Shown one piece after another: positions 9,503 through 17,187 of a stretch of DNA of 49,533 nt (positions are counted from its first letter, which is position 1; the number at the start of each line of letters is the position of its first letter). The DNA comes from Lentisphaeria bacterium. Lineage in GTDB: Bacteria; Verrucomicrobiota; Lentisphaeria; Victivallales; Victivallaceae. The stretch covers positions 1 to 49,533 of the forward strand of contig JAFTRX010000115.1 in NCBI GenBank assembly GCA_017462015.1. The letters are read 5' to 3'. The translations under genes were made by a program, and so were the position numbers. Under the pieces are notes generated by a model, which was not told the origin of the DNA, ran no database searches, and saw only the letters and a program-made list of their open reading frames with translations.

Positions 9503-9540
9503 AAAAAAACAGGGAAAGATGAAAAAATCCATCTTTCCCG
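9503..9540 (-). terminator. Rho-independent terminator of rubrerythrin gene
   Basis: On the minus strand the stem GGGAAAGATG/CATCTTTCCC (plus 9512-9521 and 9530-9539) is followed by TGTTTTTTT. It lies about 47 bases after the rubrerythrin stop. Confidence 0.93.
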
Positions 9541-9586
9541 GAAAAATCACAGCCTGTTCAGCAAGCTGTCAGAGAAAATCTCTGTT

Positions 9587-10123
9587 TCAGTAGTTGGTCG
9601 CTTCCAATTCAAAGTATGACTTGGGATGAGCGCAGACCGGGCAGGCTTCGGGAGCGGCTTCACCGATGTAGATGTGACCGCAGTTGCGGCATTCCCAACG
9701 CTGGGGACCGGTTTTGACGAAGACTTCGCCTTTTTCAACGTTGGAGAGCAGCTTGAGGTAACGTTCTTCGTGACGTTTTTCGATTTCGGCAACACGGCGG
9801 AGGTTGCGGGCGAGGACATCGAAACCTTCAGCTTCGGCAACGTCGGCGAAGTTCTTGTACATCTCGGTCCACTCTTCGTGTTCACCGGCAGCGGCGGCGG
9901 CGAGGTTGGCTTTGGTATCGCCGATGCCGTTCAGGGCCTTGAACCAGAGTTTGGCATGTTCTTTTTCGTTGTTGGCGGTCTGTTCAAAGATCGCAGCGAT
10001 CTGCTCATAACCTTCCTTGCGGGCGGCAGAGGCGAAGTAGGTGTATTTGTTGCGGGCCTGGGATTCTCCGGCGAATGCATACCACAGATTCTTTTCAGTT
10101 TGGGTTCCTTTGAGATCAGCCAT
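9587..10123 (-). CDS. rbr: Rubrerythrin
   Basis: Rubrerythrin is a cytoplasmic diiron peroxidase that reduces hydrogen peroxide in anaerobes. The 178-aa protein has the four-helix ferritin-like domain with its two glutamate sites ([11 protein letters not shown] at about residue 17 and [10 protein letters not shown] at about 51, with EKRHEERY further on). A C-terminal rubredoxin-like domain has two Cys pairs, CRNCGH and CPVCAH. The ATG is preceded by AGGAG. It is a single-gene unit with its own promoter, a Fur/PerR-like box and a terminator, which fits peroxide- or iron-responsive control. Confidence 0.96.
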   Translation of the reverse strand: MADLKGTQTEKNLWYAFAGESQARNKYTYFASAARKEGYEQIAAIFEQTANNEKEHAKLWFKALNGIGDTKANLAAAAAGEHEEWTEMYKNFADVAEAEGFDVLARNLRRVAEIEKRHEERYLKLLSNVEKGEVFVKTGPQRWECRNCGHIYIGEAAPEACPVCAHPKSYFELEATNY

Positions 10124-10187
10124 TTTTCATATCTCCTGTTGGTTATTTTCAAGATGAACAAGACACCATGTCAGTCATTTCTTTGCT

Positions 10188-10217
10188 ATAATATAGTACT
10201 GATTATCATTTTTGCAA
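10188..10217 (-). promoter_or_regulatory. Rubrerythrin promoter with Fur/PerR-like box
   Basis: Read on the minus strand, TTGCAA and TATTAT are 18 bases apart (plus 10212-10217 and 10188-10193). Between and overlapping them, at 10195-10213, is a 19-mer containing AATGATAATCA that matches the classic Fur box at 14 of 19 positions. A repressor there would cover the promoter. PerR and Fur boxes are alike, so which of the two acts cannot be decided. Confidence 0.6.
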
Positions 10218-10286
10218 ACCAAAAAAATACTTTTTTTAAAAAAATACAAAAATTTTTTCTGCGATGCCGGAAACCGGGCGTACACA

Positions 10287-12137
10287 TCAATTTTCCAAAT
10301 ATATAAGAGTATTGGCTTTCATCGTGAATTTAACCGATCCGTCCTCGCCTGCCCGGATGGAGGAAATCTCTTCAAGATCATGGTCATCATCAAGGAGATA
10401 CGCCCGTATCCCCCGCAAATCAGCGCTCCTGATCTTCAACGTCACCGGCAGATCATCCGGTAATTTTTCCTCATCTGTATAACGAACCAGCAGTATGCCG
10501 ACTTTTCCTTTGCCGTCGGTGGCACCAACGGCATATAATCCATTTTTGTCCTGAATGTCCAATTTGATCTGCCTGCCCAGATCAAGCAGCTTTGCCCAGA
10601 CAACAAATGAGTAGAAACTTTTCTGCCGTTCACCGATGAAGGGTTTGGCAGTTCCATTCCATGACGTATTCGGTGCAATAAAGTAGTACATCATCATATC
10701 GACAGGCATATTTTGTCCGACACACATCATTCCGGAAGTGAATATTGCTCCTTTCAGGCTGTGGATCGCCTTCATATTTGGAATCATATCCCGCCATGTA
10801 CGGACATAGTTCCACTCGTTGAGAATGCTTTCAGTATCTTTATAGCCGAAACGATCGAGCATTTCCCGGAAAAAATGGCTCTTTACCAGTGCGGCTTCCG
10901 GCTCGCAGCAGTAAATGTGCCATGAAAAGAAGTCCATCGGAACCCGTTCACCTGTGGTCATCGCCTTTAAGAACCGTTCCGCCCACTTTTCATCGCCGGC
11001 TCCTGAAGGACCTCCTATCTTGAGTTTCGGGAAAGACTTTTTGAGGTGGAGTGCGGCGACGCGGTAAAATTCAAAAAACTGTTCATCGGTTCCCTGCCAG
11101 GTTTTTTTATCGCTCTTGCCGCTGCTGATGTCGGCTTCGTTCCAAATTTCCCAGTATTCGATATTCATGCGGAAACCATTCGCCCAGCCCTCGTTGTAAT
11201 GCCGGATGATATGCTCACAGATCACCGCCCATTTTTTGTAATCCGGCGGCACTTTCGTACCATATTTTTTGGGAGCGTGTTCGATGGAAGCTCCCAGCCG
11301 GTAGAATACTTTGGAGTTTCCCTGTTGCATCCACTGCATATAGCGGTCGGTCAGAGTGAAATCGTAAGACGCCGGATCGTGAGGATCTTTGGAAAAGTCC
11401 GGAAATATCATATGAACATCCACGATATTCGGTCCGCCGAAACCGGAAAGGTGTGCTACGTCGTGATTACGTACATACGGGATGCGCATCTCAAGCCAAT
11501 CCCGCAGACTTGCCGAAGGTTTTTTGTCCCATCCGGAACTGCAAAACGGCCCGCCGGAAGCGCCATTCATCAATTTTATATTGCCGGTGATCTGCGCCGC
11601 ATCTCCGGTAATGGTCAGCGGTGCCGCCTGGTCAGCGGAGACGATCGACAGTGCTTTACAGGCAAATTTATGACTTTTTTTACCCATCCGGACGAAAACA
11701 GCCAACACATTTTTACCTTTTTTCCCCTTTACCATAAGTATATGGTTTTTGTAACTCACAAAATTTTTCCCGTTGCCGATTGCATAATCCATGGCGGAAT
11801 GAATGACCTTTCCATTAAGATATGCTTCAAACCACCAATCGGCGCCCATACCCAAAGCAATGGTCTGTTCTTTGTCAAGAGTAAATTCATTGTAGACAAT
11901 ACATTCGTCCATAGCCCGGTACTTTTTCCCGGAAACCACATCGAAGTCGGTACAGAAATTTTTATCCAGAGAAAACTTCACCGCTCCGGCAGGAACAGTA
12001 TTGACCTCTCTTGCCGCACCTTTATCCAGTGCAACAAAACTCCATTGGGGAGAGAGAAAATCAGCGAACTCTCCGCCTGCAGCCCCGCCGGTCACAAACA
12101 GTGCCGCGATACTGCACAAAACTGATTTCACACTCAT
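10287..12137 (-). CDS. Secreted GH39-like glycoside hydrolase, paralogue 1
   Basis: The 616-aa protein starts MSVKSVLCSIAALFVTGGAAG, a signal peptide. I chose the ATG at 12137 because GGAGG lies 7 bases upstream; this also gives the same length as the paralogue at 15320-17170. An N-terminal beta-sandwich-like region (to about residue 190) precedes a clan-A TIM barrel. The proposed acid/base Glu is in YWEIWNEADIS (about E334, by alignment with the paralogue) and the proposed nucleophile in ILNEWNYVRTW (about E441). The placement near GH39 (xylosidase/iduronidase type) rests on these motifs only. It follows the GH2 gene by 27 bases and probably shares its transcript. Confidence 0.8.
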   Translation of the reverse strand: MSVKSVLCSIAALFVTGGAAGGEFADFLSPQWSFVALDKGAAREVNTVPAGAVKFSLDKNFCTDFDVVSGKKYRAMDECIVYNEFTLDKEQTIALGMGADWWFEAYLNGKVIHSAMDYAIGNGKNFVSYKNHILMVKGKKGKNVLAVFVRMGKKSHKFACKALSIVSADQAAPLTITGDAAQITGNIKLMNGASGGPFCSSGWDKKPSASLRDWLEMRIPYVRNHDVAHLSGFGGPNIVDVHMIFPDFSKDPHDPASYDFTLTDRYMQWMQQGNSKVFYRLGASIEHAPKKYGTKVPPDYKKWAVICEHIIRHYNEGWANGFRMNIEYWEIWNEADISSGKSDKKTWQGTDEQFFEFYRVAALHLKKSFPKLKIGGPSGAGDEKWAERFLKAMTTGERVPMDFFSWHIYCCEPEAALVKSHFFREMLDRFGYKDTESILNEWNYVRTWRDMIPNMKAIHSLKGAIFTSGMMCVGQNMPVDMMMYYFIAPNTSWNGTAKPFIGERQKSFYSFVVWAKLLDLGRQIKLDIQDKNGLYAVGATDGKGKVGILLVRYTDEEKLPDDLPVTLKIRSADLRGIRAYLLDDDHDLEEISSIRAGEDGSVKFTMKANTLIYLEN

Positions 12138-12164
12138 TAGATCCTCCATGTAATTGACAACTGG

Positions 12165-13937
12165 TTAAAAACGGCTCCACTCAGGTCTGGCAAGAAAACA
12201 GTTGCGGATAAGAGCCATATCGAACTTTTCCGTCCGGTCATAGTTGTAAATGCCATTCTGTTCCTGTTCAATATCGGTCAGCTGGGTGTAACAATATCCT
12301 GCCAGTCGGGGATGGTTGACGATCGCATCGGTAAGGGAAATTATCCGCTGTTCCGCAGCGTCCTGTGTAAGTTTTTCCCCCCGGTTGTAACCCCATGAAT
12401 TGTCGGCAAAAGGCTTGCGTCCTTCGGGGATGAAGCTGATGCCGCCGTATTCGTCGATGATATACGGCTGATTGTCCCACGCCTCCTCTTCAAACTCCCG
12501 TTTATTCATATAGACAGGTTCTTCATTCAGACGCTTGAGCAGATCCTCTGTATTTTGGGAATAACTGTGAACCGTCCACAAATCGGTTTTGACATGAACA
12601 TAGCCGGAAGTGTCATTCACCGGGCGGGTCGGATCAAGTTGACGGGTGAGGTTGTAAATGTCGGAAATCATCCGCCGGTGATCCTGCAGATCGTAAAATG
12701 AACTGGTTTCGTTGAAGGGTGTCCACGTAATGATTGAGGGGTGATTTATGTCGCGTTCAACCACGGCGCTCCATTCAGCAAAGTAGTCCCGGAACGCAAG
12801 GTTGTACCCTGGATTGGTTTTGCCGTTGTGGTGCCAGAAGTCGATGCCCCAGTCGGCAAATTCCCCCCAGGTGAGATAGCCGAGGCGATCTGCCCAGTAG
12901 TGGAAACGTTCATCACAGACTTTCTGATGGAGGCGGGCGCCGTTGAACCCGGCTTTCATCGCAAGTTCAATATCGTTTCGCAGCGCTGCATCATTCGGAG
13001 CTGTAAGCAGACTGTCTTCATAATATCCCTGATCCAATACAAAACGGAGAAAAATCGGCTGATTGTTCAAATAACAGCGTCCATTTTCGATATGGATCTT
13101 TCGCAATCCGGCATAAGAATTCACCTGATCCAGCACGATGCCGCTGCTGTCGCGGAGCGTATAAGAAATATCGTAGAGAAACGGCGTTTCCGGATTCCAC
13201 TCTCTGGGGTCATCCAAAGTGATGGTCAGAGCGCTTCCCATACCGGCCTTTACCGTGCGGGACGCCACCAAATTTCCACCATCCGAGATATCCACGGTAA
13301 GCGTCAGACCACTCCGGCAGTTGTAAAATACCGGGATGAATGTAAATGCGCAATTGTCGTAATCAGGAATAATGCGAACCTGCTTCAACGCACAAAAATC
13401 CACCGCTTCCATCCACACCGTCTGCCAGATACCGGTCGTCCGGGTGTAGTTGCACCGGGCAGATTTTAACTGCTGACTCTGTTTGCCCGCCGCCTGAAGT
13501 CCGGAACGCACATCATCCTTCACCCGGACGACCAGATTATGCGCCTGACCGGGTTTGACAAAACGGGTAATGTCCAGAGTGAACGGCGAATTTCCTCCGG
13601 TATGACATCCGGCTTCGGCACCGTCAATATAGATCACCGACTGATAATCGACTCCGCCGAAGTGGAGCAGGACAGATCTGCCACCCCAGTCAGAAGGAAT
13701 TTCAATAACACGCTGATACCACATCATCTCAATAAAATCAGTGAATCCGACTCCGGACATCCGGCTTTCCGGACAAAAGGGGACGATTATCCGGTCGGCA
13801 AAAACTCCGTGCTGCCGCCAGTTTTTGTCATCACCGCTTTTGGAAAAATCAAAGCTGTAACTCCACTCACCGTTGAGATTGATCCACTCTTTGCGTTCAA
13901 ATTGCGGACGCGGATATTCATTTCTCGGCAAATTCAT
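12165..13937 (-). CDS. Glycoside hydrolase family 2 (beta-galactosidase/glucuronidase type)
   Basis: The 590-aa protein has the full GH2 order: a sugar-binding domain from the N-terminus (PRPQFERKEWINLNGEWSYSFD), an immunoglobulin-like domain at about 185-275, and a TIM barrel. The acid/base is in WTPFNE (E410) and the nucleophile in IIDEYGG (E496). No signal peptide is seen, so the enzyme is probably cytoplasmic and acts on imported oligosaccharides. It is divergent from an AraC-type regulator and is followed by a secreted GH39-like enzyme, forming a small regulated catabolic unit. The exact sugar specificity cannot be given. Confidence 0.9.
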   Translation of the reverse strand: MNLPRNEYPRPQFERKEWINLNGEWSYSFDFSKSGDDKNWRQHGVFADRIIVPFCPESRMSGVGFTDFIEMMWYQRVIEIPSDWGGRSVLLHFGGVDYQSVIYIDGAEAGCHTGGNSPFTLDITRFVKPGQAHNLVVRVKDDVRSGLQAAGKQSQQLKSARCNYTRTTGIWQTVWMEAVDFCALKQVRIIPDYDNCAFTFIPVFYNCRSGLTLTVDISDGGNLVASRTVKAGMGSALTITLDDPREWNPETPFLYDISYTLRDSSGIVLDQVNSYAGLRKIHIENGRCYLNNQPIFLRFVLDQGYYEDSLLTAPNDAALRNDIELAMKAGFNGARLHQKVCDERFHYWADRLGYLTWGEFADWGIDFWHHNGKTNPGYNLAFRDYFAEWSAVVERDINHPSIITWTPFNETSSFYDLQDHRRMISDIYNLTRQLDPTRPVNDTSGYVHVKTDLWTVHSYSQNTEDLLKRLNEEPVYMNKREFEEEAWDNQPYIIDEYGGISFIPEGRKPFADNSWGYNRGEKLTQDAAEQRIISLTDAIVNHPRLAGYCYTQLTDIEQEQNGIYNYDRTEKFDMALIRNCFLARPEWSRF

Positions 13938-13969
13938 ATTATGACACTCACTTTCTCTTTTAATCCGGA

Positions 13970-14021
13970 CGGATATTTGTTTTTTTTTATTATTACATGT
14001 ATATTATAATACAAATATCCG
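13970..14021. promoter_or_regulatory. Inverted repeat operator candidate between GH2 and araC-type gene
   Basis: The arms CGGATATTTGT (13970-13980) and ACAAATATCCG (14011-14021) are exact inverted copies, 30 bp apart. They flank an AT-rich stretch with TATAAT at 14005-14010 in the direction of the AraC-type gene. This layout suits a dimeric regulator binding between two divergent promoters. Confidence 0.5.
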
Positions 14022-14065
14022 GGATTGTACATAGGAAATCCGGCAAAAACATGAGGAATATGATC

Positions 14066-14899
14066 ATGAATAAAAATTCATTCAGCAAATGGAACGAGAC
14101 TATTTACATTTGCCCCCAGCTTCCGGAAGATTCTCCATTGCAGCTCAAAATGGCGGGGATAACCCACCCGGACCCGGATTACCGCATCCTGCGCAATGGC
14201 ACCAACGGACTCTTTGTACTGGAATATGTGGTCAAAGGCAGGGGACACATCCGCTACGGCGATCAGAAGTTCTCCCCGGTTGCCGGCGATGTCTATTTTT
14301 TGCAGCCGCCATTGCGCGTTGAATATTACTCTGATCCGGATGATCCGTGGGAAAAGGTGTGGTTCAACCTCAAAGGACCGCTGGTCGAAGCGTTGTGCGA
14401 GGCATACCGGCTCAAGGGGATGATCTACTATCATAACTGCCCGCTGAAAGATGATTTTTATGACGCGCTGCAAATCGTGCGTTCCGAACAAAAAGATCTG
14501 CATTCCCGTTTTGCCCTGCAGCTGCATCGTATTATTGTCAAATTGAGCAACTGGCGGAACACGCATCCGGAGTCCCGCAAATCCCCGGAAGGGATCTGCC
14601 TCAAGGAGTTCATCGATTCGCACTGGCAGGAAAAAATATCTTTGCGCGACCTGGCGGAGATGATCAAAAAATCTCCGGCGCAAACCTTGCGGATATTCAA
14701 ACAGGACTGGCAGGATTCACCTTGCAGTTATGTACAGAAACAGCGTAACTTTTATGCGTGCCAATATCTGGAAAACACCAAATATCCGGTGAAGGTGCTG
14801 GCAGATCTGCTGGGATTCAAAGATGAATTCTACTTTTCGAACTGGTTTAAACAGCGTAACGGCTGTTCTCCGGCGGCGTATCGTCAGAAATTCCGCTGA
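14066..14899 (+). CDS. AraC-family transcriptional regulator
   Basis: The 277-aa protein has an N-terminal cupin-like sensor domain (GRGHIRYGDQKFSPVAGDVYFLQP, about residues 58-82) and a C-terminal pair of helix-turn-helix motifs. The second HTH has the typical ending LADLLGFKDEFYFSNWFKQ followed by GCSPAAYRQKFR. The ATG at 14066 follows AGGAA by 7 bases; in-frame ATGs at 13997 and 14051 are less well placed. It lies head to head with the GH2 gene and probably activates it in response to a sugar. Confidence 0.92.
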   Translation: MNKNSFSKWNETIYICPQLPEDSPLQLKMAGITHPDPDYRILRNGTNGLFVLEYVVKGRGHIRYGDQKFSPVAGDVYFLQPPLRVEYYSDPDDPWEKVWFNLKGPLVEALCEAYRLKGMIYYHNCPLKDDFYDALQIVRSEQKDLHSRFALQLHRIIVKLSNWRNTHPESRKSPEGICLKEFIDSHWQEKISLRDLAEMIKKSPAQTLRIFKQDWQDSPCSYVQKQRNFYACQYLENTKYPVKVLADLLGFKDEFYFSNWFKQRNGCSPAAYRQKFR

Positions 14900-14928
14900 C
14901 AGCCCCGGCGCAGCAGAGGGGAAAATGT

Positions 14929-14981
14929 AAAAACAAAACGCGGGGAAGGTGAAAACTTTTCAGCTTCATCCCTTCCCCGCG
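14929..14981 (-). terminator. Terminator-like nested hairpin after the nadA fragment
   Basis: The outer stem CGCGGGGAAGG/CCTTCCCCGCG (14939-14949, 14971-14981) is followed on the minus strand by TTTTGTTTTT. It may also stop plus-strand readthrough from the AraC-type gene. Its loop holds a second small hairpin, TGAAAA-c-TTTTCA, followed at once by GCTTCAT, the same linker as in the hairpin array at 19972-20083. Confidence 0.75.
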
Positions 14982-14997
14982 ACATTTGCGACTTGTC

Positions 14998-15269
14998 TTA
15001 CTTCACATCAAGCATCCGTTTGATGGAGTTGGCAGACGCTTCGATGGTATCAGCTGGAAGTTCCACCTGATACTCCATGGTACGCAAGGCGCGTTCCAGA
15101 TCGGCGAGGGTGAGTTTTTTCATATCGGTGCAGAGGATCTCCGGCTGGAGCAGATAGAATTTTTTGCCGGGATTCGCCTGCATCATCCGGTAAAGGATGC
15201 CGCTTTCGGTGCCGACGACGAATTCATCATGGGAGGAAGCGGTGACATAATTGAGCATCGCGCCGGTGC
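14998..15269 (-). pseudogene. 5'-truncated nadA fragment (C-terminal part of quinolinate synthase)
   Basis: An open frame from an internal ATG encodes 86 residues matching the C-terminus of the intact NadA at 22594-23508, including YVTASSHDEF and PEILCTDMKKLTL with the third Fe-S cysteine. The other cysteines and the substrate-binding N-terminal domains are missing, so it cannot be a working enzyme. Positions 15079-15269 match 22675-22865 at about 96% (8 differences by hand count). Beyond 15079 the two C-termini diverge but remain homologous. At the other end the match stops abruptly inside the gene at 15269. Confidence 0.9.
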
Positions 15270-15277
15270 AGATTTTA

Positions 15278-15303
15278 TTTTTTACAAAGAATGAGACAAT
15301 ACC
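15278..15303. repeat. Isolated terminal inverted repeat remnant
   Basis: The sequence TTTTTACAAAGAATGAGACA followed by ATACC matches the terminus seen at 41138-41165 and, inverted, at 43818-43845. Here no element body accompanies it. It lies exactly between the broken end of the nadA fragment and the GH39-like gene. Confidence 0.65.
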
Positions 15304-15319
15304 AAATTTTTCTATTGGT

Positions 15320-17170
15320 TCAATTTTCGATATAGACGACAGTGTTTGCTTTCATGGAGAATTTCAGCGCGCCATCTCCGGTTATGCGGAAGGGGACGAC
15401 ATCTTTGAAGTCATGTTCATCATCCAGCAGAAAAACTTTGGATGTCCGCAAGTCGGCACCTTTGATTTTAACGGTCACCGGCAGATCACCGGGAAGTTTA
15501 TCATTGTCTGTATAACGGACCAGAAGCAGACCGGTTTTCCCTTTGCCGTCGGTGGCGCCCACAGCGTAGAAATCAACTTTATCCCGGGTATCCAGTGCAA
15601 ATTGTTTGCCCAGGTCGGCAAGTTTCGCCCAGATAACAAAAGAGTAAAATGTCTTTAATCGCTTCATATAAAACGGACTGAGGGTCCCGTTCCAGAAACC
15701 GTTGTGGAACATTCCGTAATACATCAGCATATCCACCGGAGAATTCTGCCCGACACACATCACGCCGGAGACGAATGCCGCACCTTTCGCACAGTCCATG
15801 ACCTTGCGGCTTTCACTTAAATTATTCCAGGTGCGGACATAGTTCCACTCATTGAGAATACTTTCTGTATCTTTATAACCATAACTGTCAAGCATTGCCC
15901 GGAATTTCCGCATCCGTGCTCCTGCGGATTCCGGATCGGCTGTATAAATATGCCAGGAGAAAAAGTCCAGCGGCACGCGTTCACCGTGGCTTATTGATTG
16001 CAGAAAACGCTTGATCCACGGTTCTCTGCCTGCCACTGCCGGACCGCCGATTTTGAGTTTCGGGAAACGTTTTTTAAGATAAGTTGCGGCAGTACGGTAA
16101 AATTCAAAGAACTGTTCATCGGTTCCCTGCCAGGTTTTTTTATCCACAGCACCACTGCTGAGGTCGGGTTCGTTCCAGATCTCCCAGTATTCGATGCCCA
16201 TGTGGAAACCATTCGCCCAGCCTTCGTTGTAATGGCGGATGATGTGCTCGCAAATGACCGCCCACTTTTTGAAGTCCGGCGGCACTTGAGTACCGTACTT
16301 TTTGGGTTCGTGTTCGATGGAAGCTCCGAGCCGGTAGAATACTTTGGAGTTTCCCTGTTGCATCCACTGCATATAGCGGTCGGTCAGAGTGAAATCGTAG
16401 GATGCCGGATCCGTCGGATCTTTGGAAAAATCTTTGAATATGCCATGCACATCCACGATGTGCGACCCGCCGTAGGAGATGAGGTGCGCAACATCATGGT
16501 TGCGCACATAAGGTATGCGCATTTCGCGCCAGCGCTGCATACTTACTGTCACTGCCGGCTTATTGTTCCAGGCGCTGAAATTGACCGGTCCGCCGGAGCC
16601 GGCATTCATTATTTTGATTTTATTGACAATGCGGCTTACATCGCCGGAAACGGTGACCGGGGAGGTCGGATCGACCATGGAAAGAGGCAGGTTACGGGCG
16701 CAAAAAATATGACTGCTTCTGCCGCGGCGGATATAAACTGCCAGCAGATTTTTTCCTTTTTTACCCTTGGCGGTAAACAGATGGTTCTTATAGGAGAACC
16801 AGTTTCGGACATTTCCCGCTTCTCCGGTGGAAAAGATCATTTTGCCGTTGAGATAGACATCGAACCACCAGTCAGCTCCCATGCCGAGACCGAGTTCGGC
16901 AGCTTTGTCCAGAGTAAATTCGTTATAAACGATACACTCTGCATAAGTTGGCTGTACGCTTCCGGCAGGGATATCCAGGTCGGCAGAGAAATTGTTGTCC
17001 AAAGTGAATTTCACGGTATTTGCCGGAATTTTGTTGATGTATCCTTTTACATCACCCTTTATGGAAATATAACTCCATTGCGGCGAAAGAAAGTCTGTAT
17101 GACCGTTCCCGGCGAGTGCCGTTCCGGTACATGCCAATGCCAGAAAGTTGAAAAAATACTTTAAAGCCAT
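15320..17170 (-). CDS. Secreted GH39-like glycoside hydrolase, paralogue 2
   Basis: The 616-aa protein begins with a signal peptide (MALKYFFNFLALACTGTALA) and has the same layout as the protein at 10287-12137. A beta-sandwich-like region is followed by a clan-A barrel with proposed acid/base E334 in WEIWNEPDLSSG and proposed nucleophile E441 in ILNEWNYV. Long stretches are identical between the two, e.g. SYDFTLTDRYMQWMQQGNS. A GAGGAG site lies 10 bases before the ATG. It is the last gene of a minus-strand operon (oxidoreductase, pseudopilin, DUF4091 enzyme, this gene). Differences between the paralogues cluster in the N-terminal domain and loops, which may mean different linkages or polymers. 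Confidence 0.82.
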   Translation of the reverse strand: MALKYFFNFLALACTGTALAGNGHTDFLSPQWSYISIKGDVKGYINKIPANTVKFTLDNNFSADLDIPAGSVQPTYAECIVYNEFTLDKAAELGLGMGADWWFDVYLNGKMIFSTGEAGNVRNWFSYKNHLFTAKGKKGKNLLAVYIRRGRSSHIFCARNLPLSMVDPTSPVTVSGDVSRIVNKIKIMNAGSGGPVNFSAWNNKPAVTVSMQRWREMRIPYVRNHDVAHLISYGGSHIVDVHGIFKDFSKDPTDPASYDFTLTDRYMQWMQQGNSKVFYRLGASIEHEPKKYGTQVPPDFKKWAVICEHIIRHYNEGWANGFHMGIEYWEIWNEPDLSSGAVDKKTWQGTDEQFFEFYRTAATYLKKRFPKLKIGGPAVAGREPWIKRFLQSISHGERVPLDFFSWHIYTADPESAGARMRKFRAMLDSYGYKDTESILNEWNYVRTWNNLSESRKVMDCAKGAAFVSGVMCVGQNSPVDMLMYYGMFHNGFWNGTLSPFYMKRLKTFYSFVIWAKLADLGKQFALDTRDKVDFYAVGATDGKGKTGLLLVRYTDNDKLPGDLPVTVKIKGADLRTSKVFLLDDEHDFKDVVPFRITGDGALKFSMKANTVVYIEN

Positions 17171-17187
17171 TTGTTGTCTGCTCCTCG

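Noticed and set aside
14998-15258. A functional 86-residue NadA-like protein
   Set aside because: It lacks two of the three Fe-S cysteines and all N-terminal substrate-binding parts; 96% identity to nadA with an abrupt break indicates a gene fragment.
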